Of a stretch of 11,919 bases of DNA, positions 1-7,202 are shown piece after piece. The notes under the pieces are model-generated. The model saw nothing but the letters and a program-made list of their open reading frames with translations, had not been told where the DNA came from and did no database searches. Origin of the DNA: JACCUZ01 sp038246575 (GTDB lineage: Bacteria; Actinomycetota; Actinomycetes; JACCUZ01); assembly GCA_038246575.1 (NCBI GenBank), contig JBBRVU010000134.1, positions 1 through 11,919 on the forward strand, read 5' to 3'. Both the position numbers and the translations under genes were made by a program. Position 1 is the first letter of the stretch. Every line of letters begins with the position of its first letter.

Positions 1-1599
1 GCCGCAGGCCCCGCTCGGCGACGTCAGCACGCAGGTGGGCCGCAACGGCGCCGAAAAGGTCACGTCCACCGTGATGCCGTCGACCCAGACCCTGACCTGT
101 CGCTTGTCGGGGTTCTGGACCACCAGCTCGAAGGACATGCCGTTGGCCTTGGCGGGAGTCAGCCCGGTGAACGTTGCGGCGTCGGTGTCCCCGGGGATGA
201 GTCCCCTCGAGTTGCAGGTCGGGCCGGTGGCGCAGTCCTTGAGCCTGACCGGTGCCGTGGCCGCGCTTCCGTCGCCTGGTCGGGCGATCAACCAGGTGAC
301 CCCGGAGCCGTAGACAGTCTCGGCAACGGTCGCCGTCACCGAGATGCCGGTGGCATCCGACGGGACCAGGGTCGCCGACGCGGGTCCGACGAGCAGCTTG
401 GAGTCGGGGTCCCTCGACTTCTTGATCCTGACGCTGGCGGGTTTGCCGTCGACTGCAGCACCGTTGGCGGGCTTGCTCCACCGGTCGGCCCCGGCCGCGA
501 GCAGGTCGCTCGACGTGGCGGTCGTGGACGCGGCGGTGCCCGGCACAGAGACTTCTGCGGACAGGCCTCGGGCCACGAGGTGCTGGGCGCTGGTGCTGGT
601 CGAGCGGGCGCACAGCTGGACCTGACCGCTGCTGGCGGTCAACCGGCTGTCGCCGCCGAAGACGAGCTCCACTCCGGTCGCCGAGGTGTCACATGCACTG
701 GCATTGGGCGCTCCTGCCGTGGGCTTCGGCACTGCTCCCGGGGATGTCGTCCCCGGCGTCCAGCCCTTGGGTGTGCCGCCGACGAGGGTGGTTCCGGCTC
801 CCACCGCCAGCTCGTGCGTCCCGTTGTTGCTGAAGTCGAGGTTGTAGAGCCCGGGGCGCAGCCAGACCACCGTGTTCGGGCAGTTGAGCACCGCTTGGAA
901 CGCAGCCGCGGACTGGTAGGTCCCGGGGTTGAGGCGGATGACCGGTACGGCGCAGGCCGGCAGGGTGCCGGCGAGCGTGGGGTAGGTCGTCGGCGCCGCC
1001 CAGTCCGGGTCGGGGGGAACGCTGCCGGTGGTGCAGGCCGGGGTGGACGTGCCCTTGACGGCGCAGGTTCCACCCTTCACCGCGCCGGTGCTGATCAGGG
1101 TCGACCCGGTGGGAACCGTCACCGTGCCCGCCGCGAGAACAGCCCCCTGGGTCGACAGGGTGCTGGCTGCCCCGAGCGCTACTCCCTCGCCGGTCGTGCT
1201 GGACAGCGCCAGGACCGCCTGGTCCGGTTGGTTCGCCGACGAGCCAGCAGCTGGCGCTCCCGACCCGGTCCGGGGGTTGCAGGAGACGTTCACTGGAGTC
1301 GTGTTGTCCAGCGCTCCTGCCGGCAACGTGAAGCACGTGGTGGCTCCGGCCGACTCGACTCCGGTGGTGAGTGAGGTTCGGACCGCGTTGATCGCTCCGT
1401 CCAGAGCGCCGCCGCCGGAGTAGGTGTCCACGGCTTCACTGCGTACCGAGATCGTGGTGCGCTGACCTGTCACGGAGAACTGCAGCACCGAGCCGACGTA
1501 CAGGCCGAAGAGCATGAGGAACATCAGGGCGATCGCGAGAGCGCTCCCGCTGTCGCCGCTACGGCGGACAGCCACAACACGCTGCACGAACCTGGTCAT
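1..1599 (-). CDS. PilX-like large pilus protein, C-terminus cut by window edge
   Basis: The frame is open without a stop for 533 codons from ATG at 1599 to the left edge, so the C-terminus is missing. The start has GGAGG five bases upstream and overlaps the previous gene's stop as ATGA. Residues 1-18 are basic, with R12, R13 and a possible prepilin-type cleavage at G18-S19. A hydrophobic helix follows (about 19-41), with no Glu at +5, as in PilX/GspK-type pilins. Residues about 216-255 carry a PGxY pair (LNPGTYQ and WLRPGLYNLDF), a pattern I associate with beta-rich surface proteins. The rest is Thr/Ser/Gly-rich with 12 cysteines, suggesting disulfides in an extracellular domain. Usual PilX proteins are about 200 aa, so this is more than twice that. 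It is the last visible gene of the pilus operon. I infer a minor pilin or pilus-tip component, possibly an adhesin; the adhesive role is not shown by the sequence. Confidence 0.8.
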   Translation of the reverse strand, partial: MTRFVQRVVAVRRSGDSGSALAIALMFLMLFGLYVGSVLQFSVTGQRTTISVRSEAVDTYSGGGALDGAINAVRTSLTTGVESAGATTCFTLPAGALDNTTPVNVSCNPRTGSGAPAAGSSANQPDQAVLALSSTTGEGVALGAASTLSTQGAVLAAGTVTVPTGSTLISTGAVKGGTCAVKGTSTPACTTGSVPPDPDWAAPTTYPTLAGTLPACAVPVIRLNPGTYQSAAAFQAVLNCPNTVVWLRPGLYNLDFSNNGTHELAVGAGTTLVGGTPKGWTPGTTSPGAVPKPTAGAPNASACDTSATGVELVFGGDSRLTASSGQVQLCARSTSTSAQHLVARGLSAEVSVPGTAASTTATSSDLLAAGADRWSKPANGAAVDGKPASVRIKKSRDPDSKLLVGPASATLVPSDATGISVTATVAETVYGSGVTWLIARPGDGSAATAPVRLKDCATGPTCNSRGLIPGDTDAATFTGLTPAKANGMSFELVVQNPDKRQVRVWVDGITVDVTFSAPLRPTCVLTSPSGACG

Positions 1600-2174
1600 G
1601 CCGACCTCCGGCGACCGCTGGCCGAGAGCGCGCCGCTCGCGTCCACGGCGGTCATGGCGACGCGAGCCGCCGAGGTGCAGGCAGCCGCGACGTCGGCAGA
1701 GGTGCGGCAGCTGACGGCGGGGGTCCCGACGATGCCGTACGCCGTCGAGACGCTGCCGGCGGAGGTCATCGATCCAGACGAGTCGTCGCAGGAGCGTCGC
1801 TCGAGAATCTTGTCGCCCGCGACGGTCCTGGTGATCCACGCTGCGACCCGGTTGATGGCGCTGCCGGACACCGGAGTCTCCGTCCAGCGCATCCGCACGA
1901 CGAGGGTGTCGCCGGCGTCGAGGCAGGTGCTCACCGAGGCGTCGGTGTCCACGGTGCCGGCGCTCTGCACGTCACGGGTGAACAGCGACGGCAGGATCTG
2001 CCGGTTGCGGGAGTCGGACAGGCTGGCCACGGTGGCGTCGGTCGTGCGCAGCCCGAGGAAGACGGCGCCCGTGAGCGCCGGAACGACGATGCCCATCAGG
2101 GCGATGACGACGAGCAGCTCCACCAGGGTCACCCCGCCGTCGACGCCGTACCTGGCGATGCGATCGCGACTCAC
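1596..2174 (-). CDS. Prepilin with N-terminal methylation motif (PilW-like)
   Basis: A 192-aa prepilin. The leader ends DGG, with cleavage predicted between G14 and V15. The mature N-terminus is VTLVELLVVIALMG, with the conserved Glu at +5 (E19) needed for methylation and assembly. The +1 residue is Val instead of the usual Phe. One hydrophobic helix (about 15-41) is followed by a globular domain with four cysteines. The size and position between a shorter prepilin and a PilX-like gene fit PilW-type minor pilins, which prime pilus assembly at the membrane. The GTG start overlaps the upstream stop as GTGA, with AGGTGAG just upstream. The stop overlaps the ATG of the next gene. It could also be a GspJ-like pseudopilin; pilus and type II secretion pilins cannot be separated on this sequence alone. 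Confidence 0.85.
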   Translation of the reverse strand: MSRDRIARYGVDGGVTLVELLVVIALMGIVVPALTGAVFLGLRTTDATVASLSDSRNRQILPSLFTRDVQSAGTVDTDASVSTCLDAGDTLVVRMRWTETPVSGSAINRVAAWITRTVAGDKILERRSCDDSSGSMTSAGSVSTAYGIVGTPAVSCRTSADVAAACTSAARVAMTAVDASGALSASGRRRSA

Positions 2175-2608
2175 GGCTCACCTGCCGGCCGTCGCCGCTT
2201 CGCGACCTTGATCGACTCTGTCGCTCGACCGTCAGAGGTCGACACGGTCACGATGACGCGCTGCAGGCCCGAGTCGGTGGCCGGGCAGCTGGTGACGAAG
2301 GAGGTGCTCGTCGCGTCCCAGTACCGGACGGCGAGGGCGATCGACATCCCGGCCGGCAGGCTGGCGCCCCCTGCCGGGTAGCTGGCGGCGCAGTCGGCAT
2401 AGGTGTCGTTGGCCACGGCCTCGGCGTACGCACGCGTCGTAACGAGCGCTTCCGCCGCCTTTCGTTCGAGGTCCGAGGTGCGGATCGCGGTCATCATGCC
2501 GCCGACGAGAGTGACCACGGCGATGCCGAGGATCGCCACCGCAAGCAGCATGTCGACGAGGGTGAAGCCCCCATCGACACGCCCGGTAGCCATGCCCCCG
2601 CCACTCAT
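2171..2608 (-). CDS. Short prepilin with GFTLVD motif (PilV/GspI-like)
   Basis: A 145-aa prepilin. The leader has cleavage predicted between G14 and F15, giving a mature start FTLVDMLLAVAILG. The +5 position holds Asp (D19) instead of Glu. One hydrophobic helix (about 15-37) is followed by a small domain with two cysteines about 50 residues apart, which could form the disulfide loop common in minor pilins. The ATG at 2608 overlaps the pilC stop as ATGA. An in-frame ATG at 2593 is an alternative that would leave a shorter leader. It is a minor pilin by size and context, PilV- or GspI-like. I do not see evidence that it is the major pilin. Confidence 0.82.
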   Translation of the reverse strand: MSGGGMATGRVDGGFTLVDMLLAVAILGIAVVTLVGGMMTAIRTSDLERKAAEALVTTRAYAEAVANDTYADCAASYPAGGASLPAGMSIALAVRYWDATSTSFVTSCPATDSGLQRVIVTVSTSDGRATESIKVAKRRRPAGEP

Positions 2609-3717
2609 CCCGCAACGTTGCCGTAGATGCCGTACATCGCCGACACCAGCGCCAGCGCGACGAAGCCGACGATGACACCCATGACGATCAAGACGGCCGG
2701 CTCCATGAGCGTGGTGATCTGCTTGACCTTCTCATCGAGCTCCTTCTCGTAGAAGTTGGCCACGACGTCGAGCTGGTCGTCCAGCGAGCCGGTGTCCTCC
2801 CCGACGCGGAACATCTGCACGGCGGCCGCCGGAAACACCCCGGCGTCGGCGAGCGGTCCCGCGATGCCCTCGCCGCTGAGCATCTGCTCGCGGGCCGATC
2901 GCAGCGCGCTTGCCGCAGGCCGGTTGTTGCAGGCATCCGCAGCGACGTCCATGGCCTCGGACAGCGGTACGCCGGCCTGCAGCATCGCCGACAGCACGCG
3001 GGAGAAGCGCTCGACCGTGGAGTACTGCATCGCGCGACCGAGCACAGGCAACCGGCTGATCACCTTGTCGCGCATGTACGCCCCGGCTTCGGTGCGCAGG
3101 TAGGCGAAGGAGCCGCCTGCGACAACGAGGACGAGGAGAATCATGACCCACCACCACTGGTGGACCGCCTGGGAGATCGCCAGCAGCATCCGGGTCGGAA
3201 GAGGAAGCTGCTGGTTGAACGAGGCGAAGAAGACCTCGAACTTGGGCAGGACGAACGTCACCAGCAGGGTGGAGACGGCGACCGAGAGCACCACGATGAC
3301 GATCGGGTACGTCATGGCTGAGCGGATCTGCCGCTTGGCCTCGACCTCCCGCTCGACGTAGCCGGTGAGCCGGTCAAGGACCGTGTCGAGGTTGCCGGTG
3401 AGCTCGGCCGACCGGACCATGCTGCGGTAGGCCGCGGGGAAGACCCTCGGGTGCTGGTCGATGGCCTCGCCCAGTGGGGCGCCCTGGCGCAGCTGCTCGG
3501 CGATGTCCTCCAGCGTGCGCTTGAGGGTCCTGTTGGTGGTGTCCCGCGCCAGCAGCGACAGTCCGTCGAGGATCGGGATCCCTGCGCGCAGGAAGGCCGC
3601 GAGCTGGCGGGAGAGGTGCATGAGGTCCTTGCCGGACACCCTGGCCGGCATGATCTCGATGGGCTCGCGCTTGGCTGGCTCGAGCCTCGCGACGTCGGGG
3701 ACGGTCTCAGCGGTCAT
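2605..3717 (-). CDS. pilC: Type IV pilus inner-membrane platform protein PilC (GspF family)
   Basis: A 370-aa member of the T2SSF/PilC family, the polytopic membrane platform that couples the cytoplasmic ATPase to pilin insertion. It has the family's two repeated cytoplasmic domains. The first is about 33-156, with SRQLAAFLRAGIPILDGL and a KRQIRSAMTYP segment before TM1. The second is about 236-358, with FSRVLSAMLQAGVPLSEAM. Membrane segments lie at about 137-158, 188-206 and 340-362. The length is close to the usual 380-410 aa. I chose ATG 3717, which lies 10 bases after the pilB stop with a GTGAGG sequence upstream. An in-frame extension to 3762 would overlap the end of pilB and adds non-homologous residues. 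The stop overlaps the next gene's start, so translation is likely coupled. Confidence 0.93.
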   Translation of the reverse strand: MTAETVPDVARLEPAKREPIEIMPARVSGKDLMHLSRQLAAFLRAGIPILDGLSLLARDTTNRTLKRTLEDIAEQLRQGAPLGEAIDQHPRVFPAAYRSMVRSAELTGNLDTVLDRLTGYVEREVEAKRQIRSAMTYPIVIVVLSVAVSTLLVTFVLPKFEVFFASFNQQLPLPTRMLLAISQAVHQWWWVMILLVLVVAGGSFAYLRTEAGAYMRDKVISRLPVLGRAMQYSTVERFSRVLSAMLQAGVPLSEAMDVAADACNNRPAASALRSAREQMLSGEGIAGPLADAGVFPAAAVQMFRVGEDTGSLDDQLDVVANFYEKELDEKVKQITTLMEPAVLIVMGVIVGFVALALVSAMYGIYGNVAG

Positions 3718-3727
3718 CTCGTCGACC

Positions 3728-5491
3728 TCACAGCAGGTAGATGCCGCGGACGACCTCGGCAATGGTGGTGATGCCGTCTCCGACGAGCGCGATGGCCTCC
3801 TGGCGCAACGTGCGGGTGCCCTCCTCGCAGGCGAGGGCGCGGACCTCTTCGTGGGTGGGGCCGGTCGCGACGAGCTTGCGCATCGCCGGAGTCATCCGCA
3901 GCAGCTCGTAGACGCCGATGCGGTCCTGATAGCCCGTGTGCGAGCAGAAGGTGCAGCCCTCGCCGGCGAAGAGCCCGTCGACGGGGATGCTGCCGCCGGA
4001 CTCGAGGAGGAACTCCAGCTCGTCCGAGCTCGGCTCGTAGGGCCGTCGGCACTGGTCACAGATGCGCCGGACGAGCCGCTGGCTGAGCACACCGGCAACG
4101 GCGGAGCCCACGATGTAGGGCTCGATGTCCATGTCGAGGAAGCGCAGCATCGCCGAGGTCGTGTCCGTCGCGTGCAGGGAGGTCATGACGAAGTGGCCGG
4201 TCAGGGCGGACTGGACCGCGATGCGGGCCGTCTCGGTGTCGCGGATCTCGCCGACCAGGATGACGTCCGGGTCCTGCCGCAGGATCGACCGCAGGCCGCC
4301 GGCGAAGTCGATGCCGGCCTGCTCGTTGATCTGGATCTGGTTGATCGAGGGGACGACGTACTCGACCGGGTCCTCGATGGTCATGATGTTGCGCTCGGTG
4401 CCGTTGATCTCGCCGAGTGCGGCGTACAGGCTGGTGGTCTTGCCGCTGCCGGTCGGGCCGGCGCAGATCATCAGGCCGAACGGTGCGCGGACCATCGTGG
4501 AGAAGACCTGGTAGGTGTCTGGCGGCATGCCCAGCTCGGACAGCCGGAAGGCCGAGGTGGTCTTGTCGAGCAGCCGGAGCACGACCTTCTCGCCGGCGAC
4601 GGTGCCGGCGCTGGCGATACGTACGTCGAGGGAACGACCATCAACCTCGGCGGTGAACTGGCCGTCCTGCGGTCGGCGGCGCTCGACGATGTTCATGCTG
4701 GCCAGGACCTTCAGGCGGCTGACGACGGCGCCGCCCATCGCGGTCGGCAGGGTCAGGACGTCGTGCAGGACGCCGTCGATGCGGAACCGGACGCGGGTCA
4801 GCCCGTCCATCGGCTCGATGTGGACGTCGGAGGCCCGGTCGCGCATCGCCTGGGCAAGCACCTTGGTGACCACCTGGACCACGGGGGCGTTCTCGTCGAC
4901 GGTCGCCCGGGCGATCACCTCGGCCCCGCGGTCGGTCGTGGCGGCTTGGAAGGCGCTGATCTGGCTCTCGATGCCGGCGAGGGCGCGGTAGCCGCGGTCG
5001 ATGGCGCGCTTGATGTCGGTGGCGCTGGCCACGAGCAGTGCGATGCCGCAGCCGGTGATGTTCTCCAGCTCGCCGGCGAGCTGGTCGCTGGGCTCGGCTA
5101 CCGCCACCTGCAGGACGCCGTCGGTGAGCCGTAGCGGGAGGGCGCGCAGGGACCGGGCCGAGGCCTCGGGTACGAGCTTGATGGCGTCGGGGTCGGACTC
5201 GTCGTGGCGGAGGTCGACAACGGCGACGCCAAAGTGCTCGCCGAGGGCGACGGCGAGGTCGCGCTCGTCGACGGCGCCGAGCTCCACGAGCAGGGTGCCC
5301 AGGCGCTTTCCGGACACCCGCTGCTTGAGCAGGGCGTCGTCGAGCTTCTCGCGGGTGAGCCGGCCTGAGTCGACGAGGATCTCGCCCAGGAACCGGCGCG
5401 AGGCGGCAGCAGCAGGGGCGGTGGCCACTGGGTCCGCAGGCGGATAGGCGGCCGGGTCGACGGCAGCCGTGACGTCAAAGCCTGCGGTCAC
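3728..5491 (-). CDS. pilB: Type IV pilus assembly ATPase PilB (GspE family)
   Basis: A 587-aa hexameric ATPase that powers pilus extension at the inner face of the membrane. An N-terminal MshEN/T2SSE_N-type domain spans about 33-165, with RFLGEILVDSGRLT followed by VSGKRLGTLLVELGAV. The catalytic core has Walker A GPTGSGKT (345-352), Asp box TIEDPVEY (371-378), Walker B with VGEIRD (407-418) and His box GHFVMTSLHATD (432-443). A tetracysteine zinc site is formed by CDQC (478-481) and CTFC (513-516), which is typical of PilB/GspE extension ATPases and absent from the retraction ATPase PilT. I chose GTG 5491 because GGGAGGA lies about nine bases upstream. Starts further up at GTG 5500 or TTG 5539 are possible but place the Shine-Dalgarno sequence inside the gene. 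It is the first gene of the pilus operon. Confidence 0.95.
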   Translation of the reverse strand: MTAGFDVTAAVDPAAYPPADPVATAPAAAASRRFLGEILVDSGRLTREKLDDALLKQRVSGKRLGTLLVELGAVDERDLAVALGEHFGVAVVDLRHDESDPDAIKLVPEASARSLRALPLRLTDGVLQVAVAEPSDQLAGELENITGCGIALLVASATDIKRAIDRGYRALAGIESQISAFQAATTDRGAEVIARATVDENAPVVQVVTKVLAQAMRDRASDVHIEPMDGLTRVRFRIDGVLHDVLTLPTAMGGAVVSRLKVLASMNIVERRRPQDGQFTAEVDGRSLDVRIASAGTVAGEKVVLRLLDKTTSAFRLSELGMPPDTYQVFSTMVRAPFGLMICAGPTGSGKTTSLYAALGEINGTERNIMTIEDPVEYVVPSINQIQINEQAGIDFAGGLRSILRQDPDVILVGEIRDTETARIAVQSALTGHFVMTSLHATDTTSAMLRFLDMDIEPYIVGSAVAGVLSQRLVRRICDQCRRPYEPSSDELEFLLESGGSIPVDGLFAGEGCTFCSHTGYQDRIGVYELLRMTPAMRKLVATGPTHEEVRALACEEGTRTLRQEAIALVGDGITTIAEVVRGIYLL

Positions 5492-5529
5492 GTCGCACAC
5501 TCCTCCCGGTCCGGTGGATCTGTCACCCA

Positions 5530-5570
5530 GTCGGGTCAACGCCCGACAGGCTCAACATCGGCATCTGCCG
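5530..5570. promoter_or_regulatory. Two short palindromes in the pilB leader
   Basis: Upstream of pilB there are two inverted repeats. GTCGGG and CCCGAC (5530-5535 and 5542-5547) are separated by six bases. CGGCA and TGCCG (5559-5563 and 5566-5570) are separated by two. Either could be an operator for a dimeric regulator or a weak hairpin in the leader RNA. I do not see a convincing -35/-10 pair for pilB on the minus strand here. Arms of five or six bases are expected by chance in DNA this GC-rich, so support is weak. Confidence 0.25.
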
Positions 5571-5657
5571 GTGAACCTTGACCGGAAGGACGCGGCGACC
5601 TGACCCGACGAGGTGATCCCCTGGCGGCCGAGCCCCCGGACGGGTGGATCGCGCGCT

Positions 5658-5686
5658 TTGGGGAGTCAGTGGCCTGCCTGTACGAT
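5658..5686 (+). promoter_or_regulatory. Probable promoter of the tRNA-Arg gene
   Basis: TTGGGG (5658-5663) and TACGAT (5681-5686) are spaced by 17 bases on the plus strand. The -10 box fits the actinobacterial TANNNT rule in full and the -35 keeps the TTG core. The implied start near 5692 lies about 16 bases before the mature tRNA, a normal 5' leader length for RNase P processing. Confidence 0.6.
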
Positions 5687-5707
5687 CGTCGTCGGCCATT
5701 CGGCCGG

Positions 5708-5780
5708 GCGCCCGTAGCTCAACGGATAGAGCATCTGACTACGGATCAGAAGGTTAGGGGTTCGAATCCCTTCGGGCGCG
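5708..5780 (+). tRNA. tRNA-Arg (anticodon ACG)
   Basis: A complete cloverleaf can be folded. The acceptor stem pairs GCGCCCG (5708-5714) with CGGGCGC (5773-5779). The D stem is GCTC/GAGC (5717-5720, 5729-5732). The anticodon stem TCTGA/TCAGA flanks the loop CTACGGA, with anticodon ACG at 5741-5743. The variable loop is AGGTT. The T stem is AGGGG/CCCTT around TTCGAAT, with one G-T pair. G5780 is the discriminator. CCA is not encoded, so it must be added by the CCA-adding enzyme. A34 would be edited to inosine to read CGU, CGC and CGA, the usual arrangement for this isoacceptor. No second copy of its 3' end occurs in the window, so there is no sign of an integrated element. Confidence 0.97.
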
Positions 5781-5845
5781 CCCATCCAACGTTGGCAACG
5801 TCCTGCGTCCCCGCGGCCGAGTTGATCACCCGGGGGTGTACCGAG

Positions 5846-5906
5846 AAGGCGACTCAATCCCGCAACACGCCGTCCGGCAGCCTGTCCGGGTCTGTTGCGT
5901 CGCCTT
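5846..5906. other. Long interrupted stem-loop between tRNA and peptidase gene; possible bidirectional terminator
   Basis: AAGGCGA (5846-5852) pairs with TCGCCTT (5900-5906), and CGCAACA (5861-5867) pairs with TGTTGCG (5893-5899). The right arm is continuous (14 bases), while the left arm has an 8-base bulge. The apical loop (5868-5892) contains a small GCCG/CGGC helix. It lies between a plus-strand tRNA and a minus-strand gene that converge on it, which suits a terminator of either transcript, but there is no U-tract on either side. No protein-coding gene is supported in 5781-5950. Confidence 0.4.
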
Positions 5907-5950
5907 TCGGGGCCGCGGGTCGCGAGTTCAGGTGGCCAATCTCCGGCCTT

Positions 5951-7177
5951 TCAGTCCCGGGCCAGGTCGATGAGGCGGTCGAGGACCTTCTCGCCCGCGA
6001 CCCCGATGCCGTTGTGCTCCCACTCGTTGGTGATCCACAACCCGCCGTTGCGCAGCGACGGGATCAGGTCGGCCGTGCGCTGGGACAGCTCGAGGTCGAC
6101 GAAGGCGTCGTCGGCGTAGGCGATCGCCGCCACTCTCGCCTCGCAGCGGCGCAGCACAGCGGCGTCGTACAGCACTGGCCACTCGTGCTCGGCCAGCACG
6201 TCGGCTACCTCGCGCCAGGGGGCGAGGTCGGAGCACACCTGGAAGTGCCAGGGGTAGATGTGCTCGCCGGTCAGCAACGTCTCGTCGGCGGCGAATGCGG
6301 CCGGACGGATCCGCTCCGCGCTCCAGCGGGTCGCGACGCCGTCTGCGTAGCTGGACTCGTGCAGCACCGCGTACAGCGAAGCGCGTCCGCTGTTGAACGG
6401 CAGCAGGGCGGCCAGATCGTGCCCGAACGCCGGTGACTGCGGGTCGCGCTCGAGCAGGTAGTGGAGAGCGTCGTCACCACCGGTCCGGCCCAGCTGGGTG
6501 CCGACCGTGCGCAGCAGGTCGGGTGTCGCGGCGTCGCCGTTCGGCAGGCGCACGTTGCCGTCCCTGCAGGCGTCGAGAGCCTGGCGCATCCGGTCGCGGT
6601 CCGCCGGCCGACGGGCGTAGTAGCGCTCGCTCTTGGCGGCCATCGTGTCGTAGGTCGTCCGATAGATGTCGTCGACCGGCGTCGCCACCGGAGTGAGTCC
6701 GCCGGTGATGTAGACCTCGGCCAGGCTGTCGGGATGCGATGACAGGTACGCGATCGAGGTGAACCCGCCGAACGACTGGCCGAGCAGGCTCCAGCGCGGC
6801 ACGCCCAGGTGCGCCCGGATGGCCTCGCAGTCCGCCACGATCGAGTCGGCCCGGAAGTGTGTGAGGTACTCCGCCTTCTGCTGCGCGGTGCCGCCCGGGA
6901 TGGAGTCCGGTCCGCCCACCGGCGTCGAGTTGCCGGTGCCGCGCTGGTCGAGCAGGACGACGCGGTAGTCACGAAGGGCCCGGGTCAGCCAATGTTGGGG
7001 GCTCGGTCGCGCCTCCGGCCGGGGGCTCTCCTGGCCTGGGCCGCCCTGGAGGAAGACGAGGTACGGCATGTCCTCGCCGCCGGGCCCGGTCACCACCCGG
7101 GCGAACACGTCGATGGTCGGACCCGTCGGATCAGCGTGGTCCAGGGGCAGCGGGAGGGTCAGCGTGGATGTCTGCAC
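5951..7177 (-). CDS. Alpha/beta hydrolase, proline iminopeptidase type (peptidase family S33)
   Basis: A 408-aa hydrolase matching the prolyl aminopeptidase group, which removes N-terminal proline from peptides in the cytoplasm. The oxyanion motif is QGGPG (44-48), replacing the common HGGPG. DQRGTGNS follows at 77-84. The nucleophile elbow GQSFGG puts the catalytic serine at 135. The acid is probably the Asp pair in AYADDAFVD (about 356-357), and the histidine is H388 in EWEHNG. A cap region lies between about 165 and 300. There is no signal peptide. The GTG start at 7177 has AAGGT a few bases upstream, or it may be the first base of a leaderless message. It is a single gene divergent from an ABC export operon and convergent with the tRNA. 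Substrate preference beyond the family is not certain. Confidence 0.88.
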   Translation of the reverse strand: MQTSTLTLPLPLDHADPTGPTIDVFARVVTGPGGEDMPYLVFLQGGPGQESPRPEARPSPQHWLTRALRDYRVVLLDQRGTGNSTPVGGPDSIPGGTAQQKAEYLTHFRADSIVADCEAIRAHLGVPRWSLLGQSFGGFTSIAYLSSHPDSLAEVYITGGLTPVATPVDDIYRTTYDTMAAKSERYYARRPADRDRMRQALDACRDGNVRLPNGDAATPDLLRTVGTQLGRTGGDDALHYLLERDPQSPAFGHDLAALLPFNSGRASLYAVLHESSYADGVATRWSAERIRPAAFAADETLLTGEHIYPWHFQVCSDLAPWREVADVLAEHEWPVLYDAAVLRRCEARVAAIAYADDAFVDLELSQRTADLIPSLRNGGLWITNEWEHNGIGVAGEKVLDRLIDLARD

Positions 7178-7182
7178 GGGGC

Positions 7183-7188
7183 ACCTTA
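7183..7188 (-). promoter_or_regulatory. Possible -10 box for a leaderless peptidase transcript
   Basis: On the minus strand TAAGGT fits TANNNT and ends five bases before the GTG at 7177, placing the expected transcription start at or within a base of the start codon. The same bases include an AAGGT that could act as a Shine-Dalgarno sequence, so the two readings compete. No good -35 box is visible 16-18 bases upstream. Confidence 0.3.
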
Positions 7189-7202
7189 CGTCGGCGGCTG
7201 GA

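Noticed and set aside
580..1374. Several open frames on both strands inside the PilX-like gene
   Set aside because: Their products are Arg/Gly/Pro-rich with no domain. The minus-strand frame from 1599 continues without a stop, follows the operon overlaps and has a pilin-type N-terminus.
3461..5134. A 557-codon plus-strand open frame opposite pilB and pilC
   Set aside because: It is the shadow of strongly GC-biased codons in the real minus-strand genes. It has no recognisable domain and no good ribosome binding site, and it crosses two well-supported genes.
5786..5795. Palindrome CCAACGTTGG just after the tRNA, considered as an attachment or integration site
   Set aside because: No second copy of the tRNA 3' end or of this motif is seen in the window, and no integrase or phage gene is present.
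5666..5857. A 63-aa reading frame antisense to the tRNA, containing GIRTPNLLIRSQMLYPLSYG
   Set aside because: This is the well-known false protein produced by translating the reverse strand of a tRNA gene. The frame owes its conservation to the tRNA.
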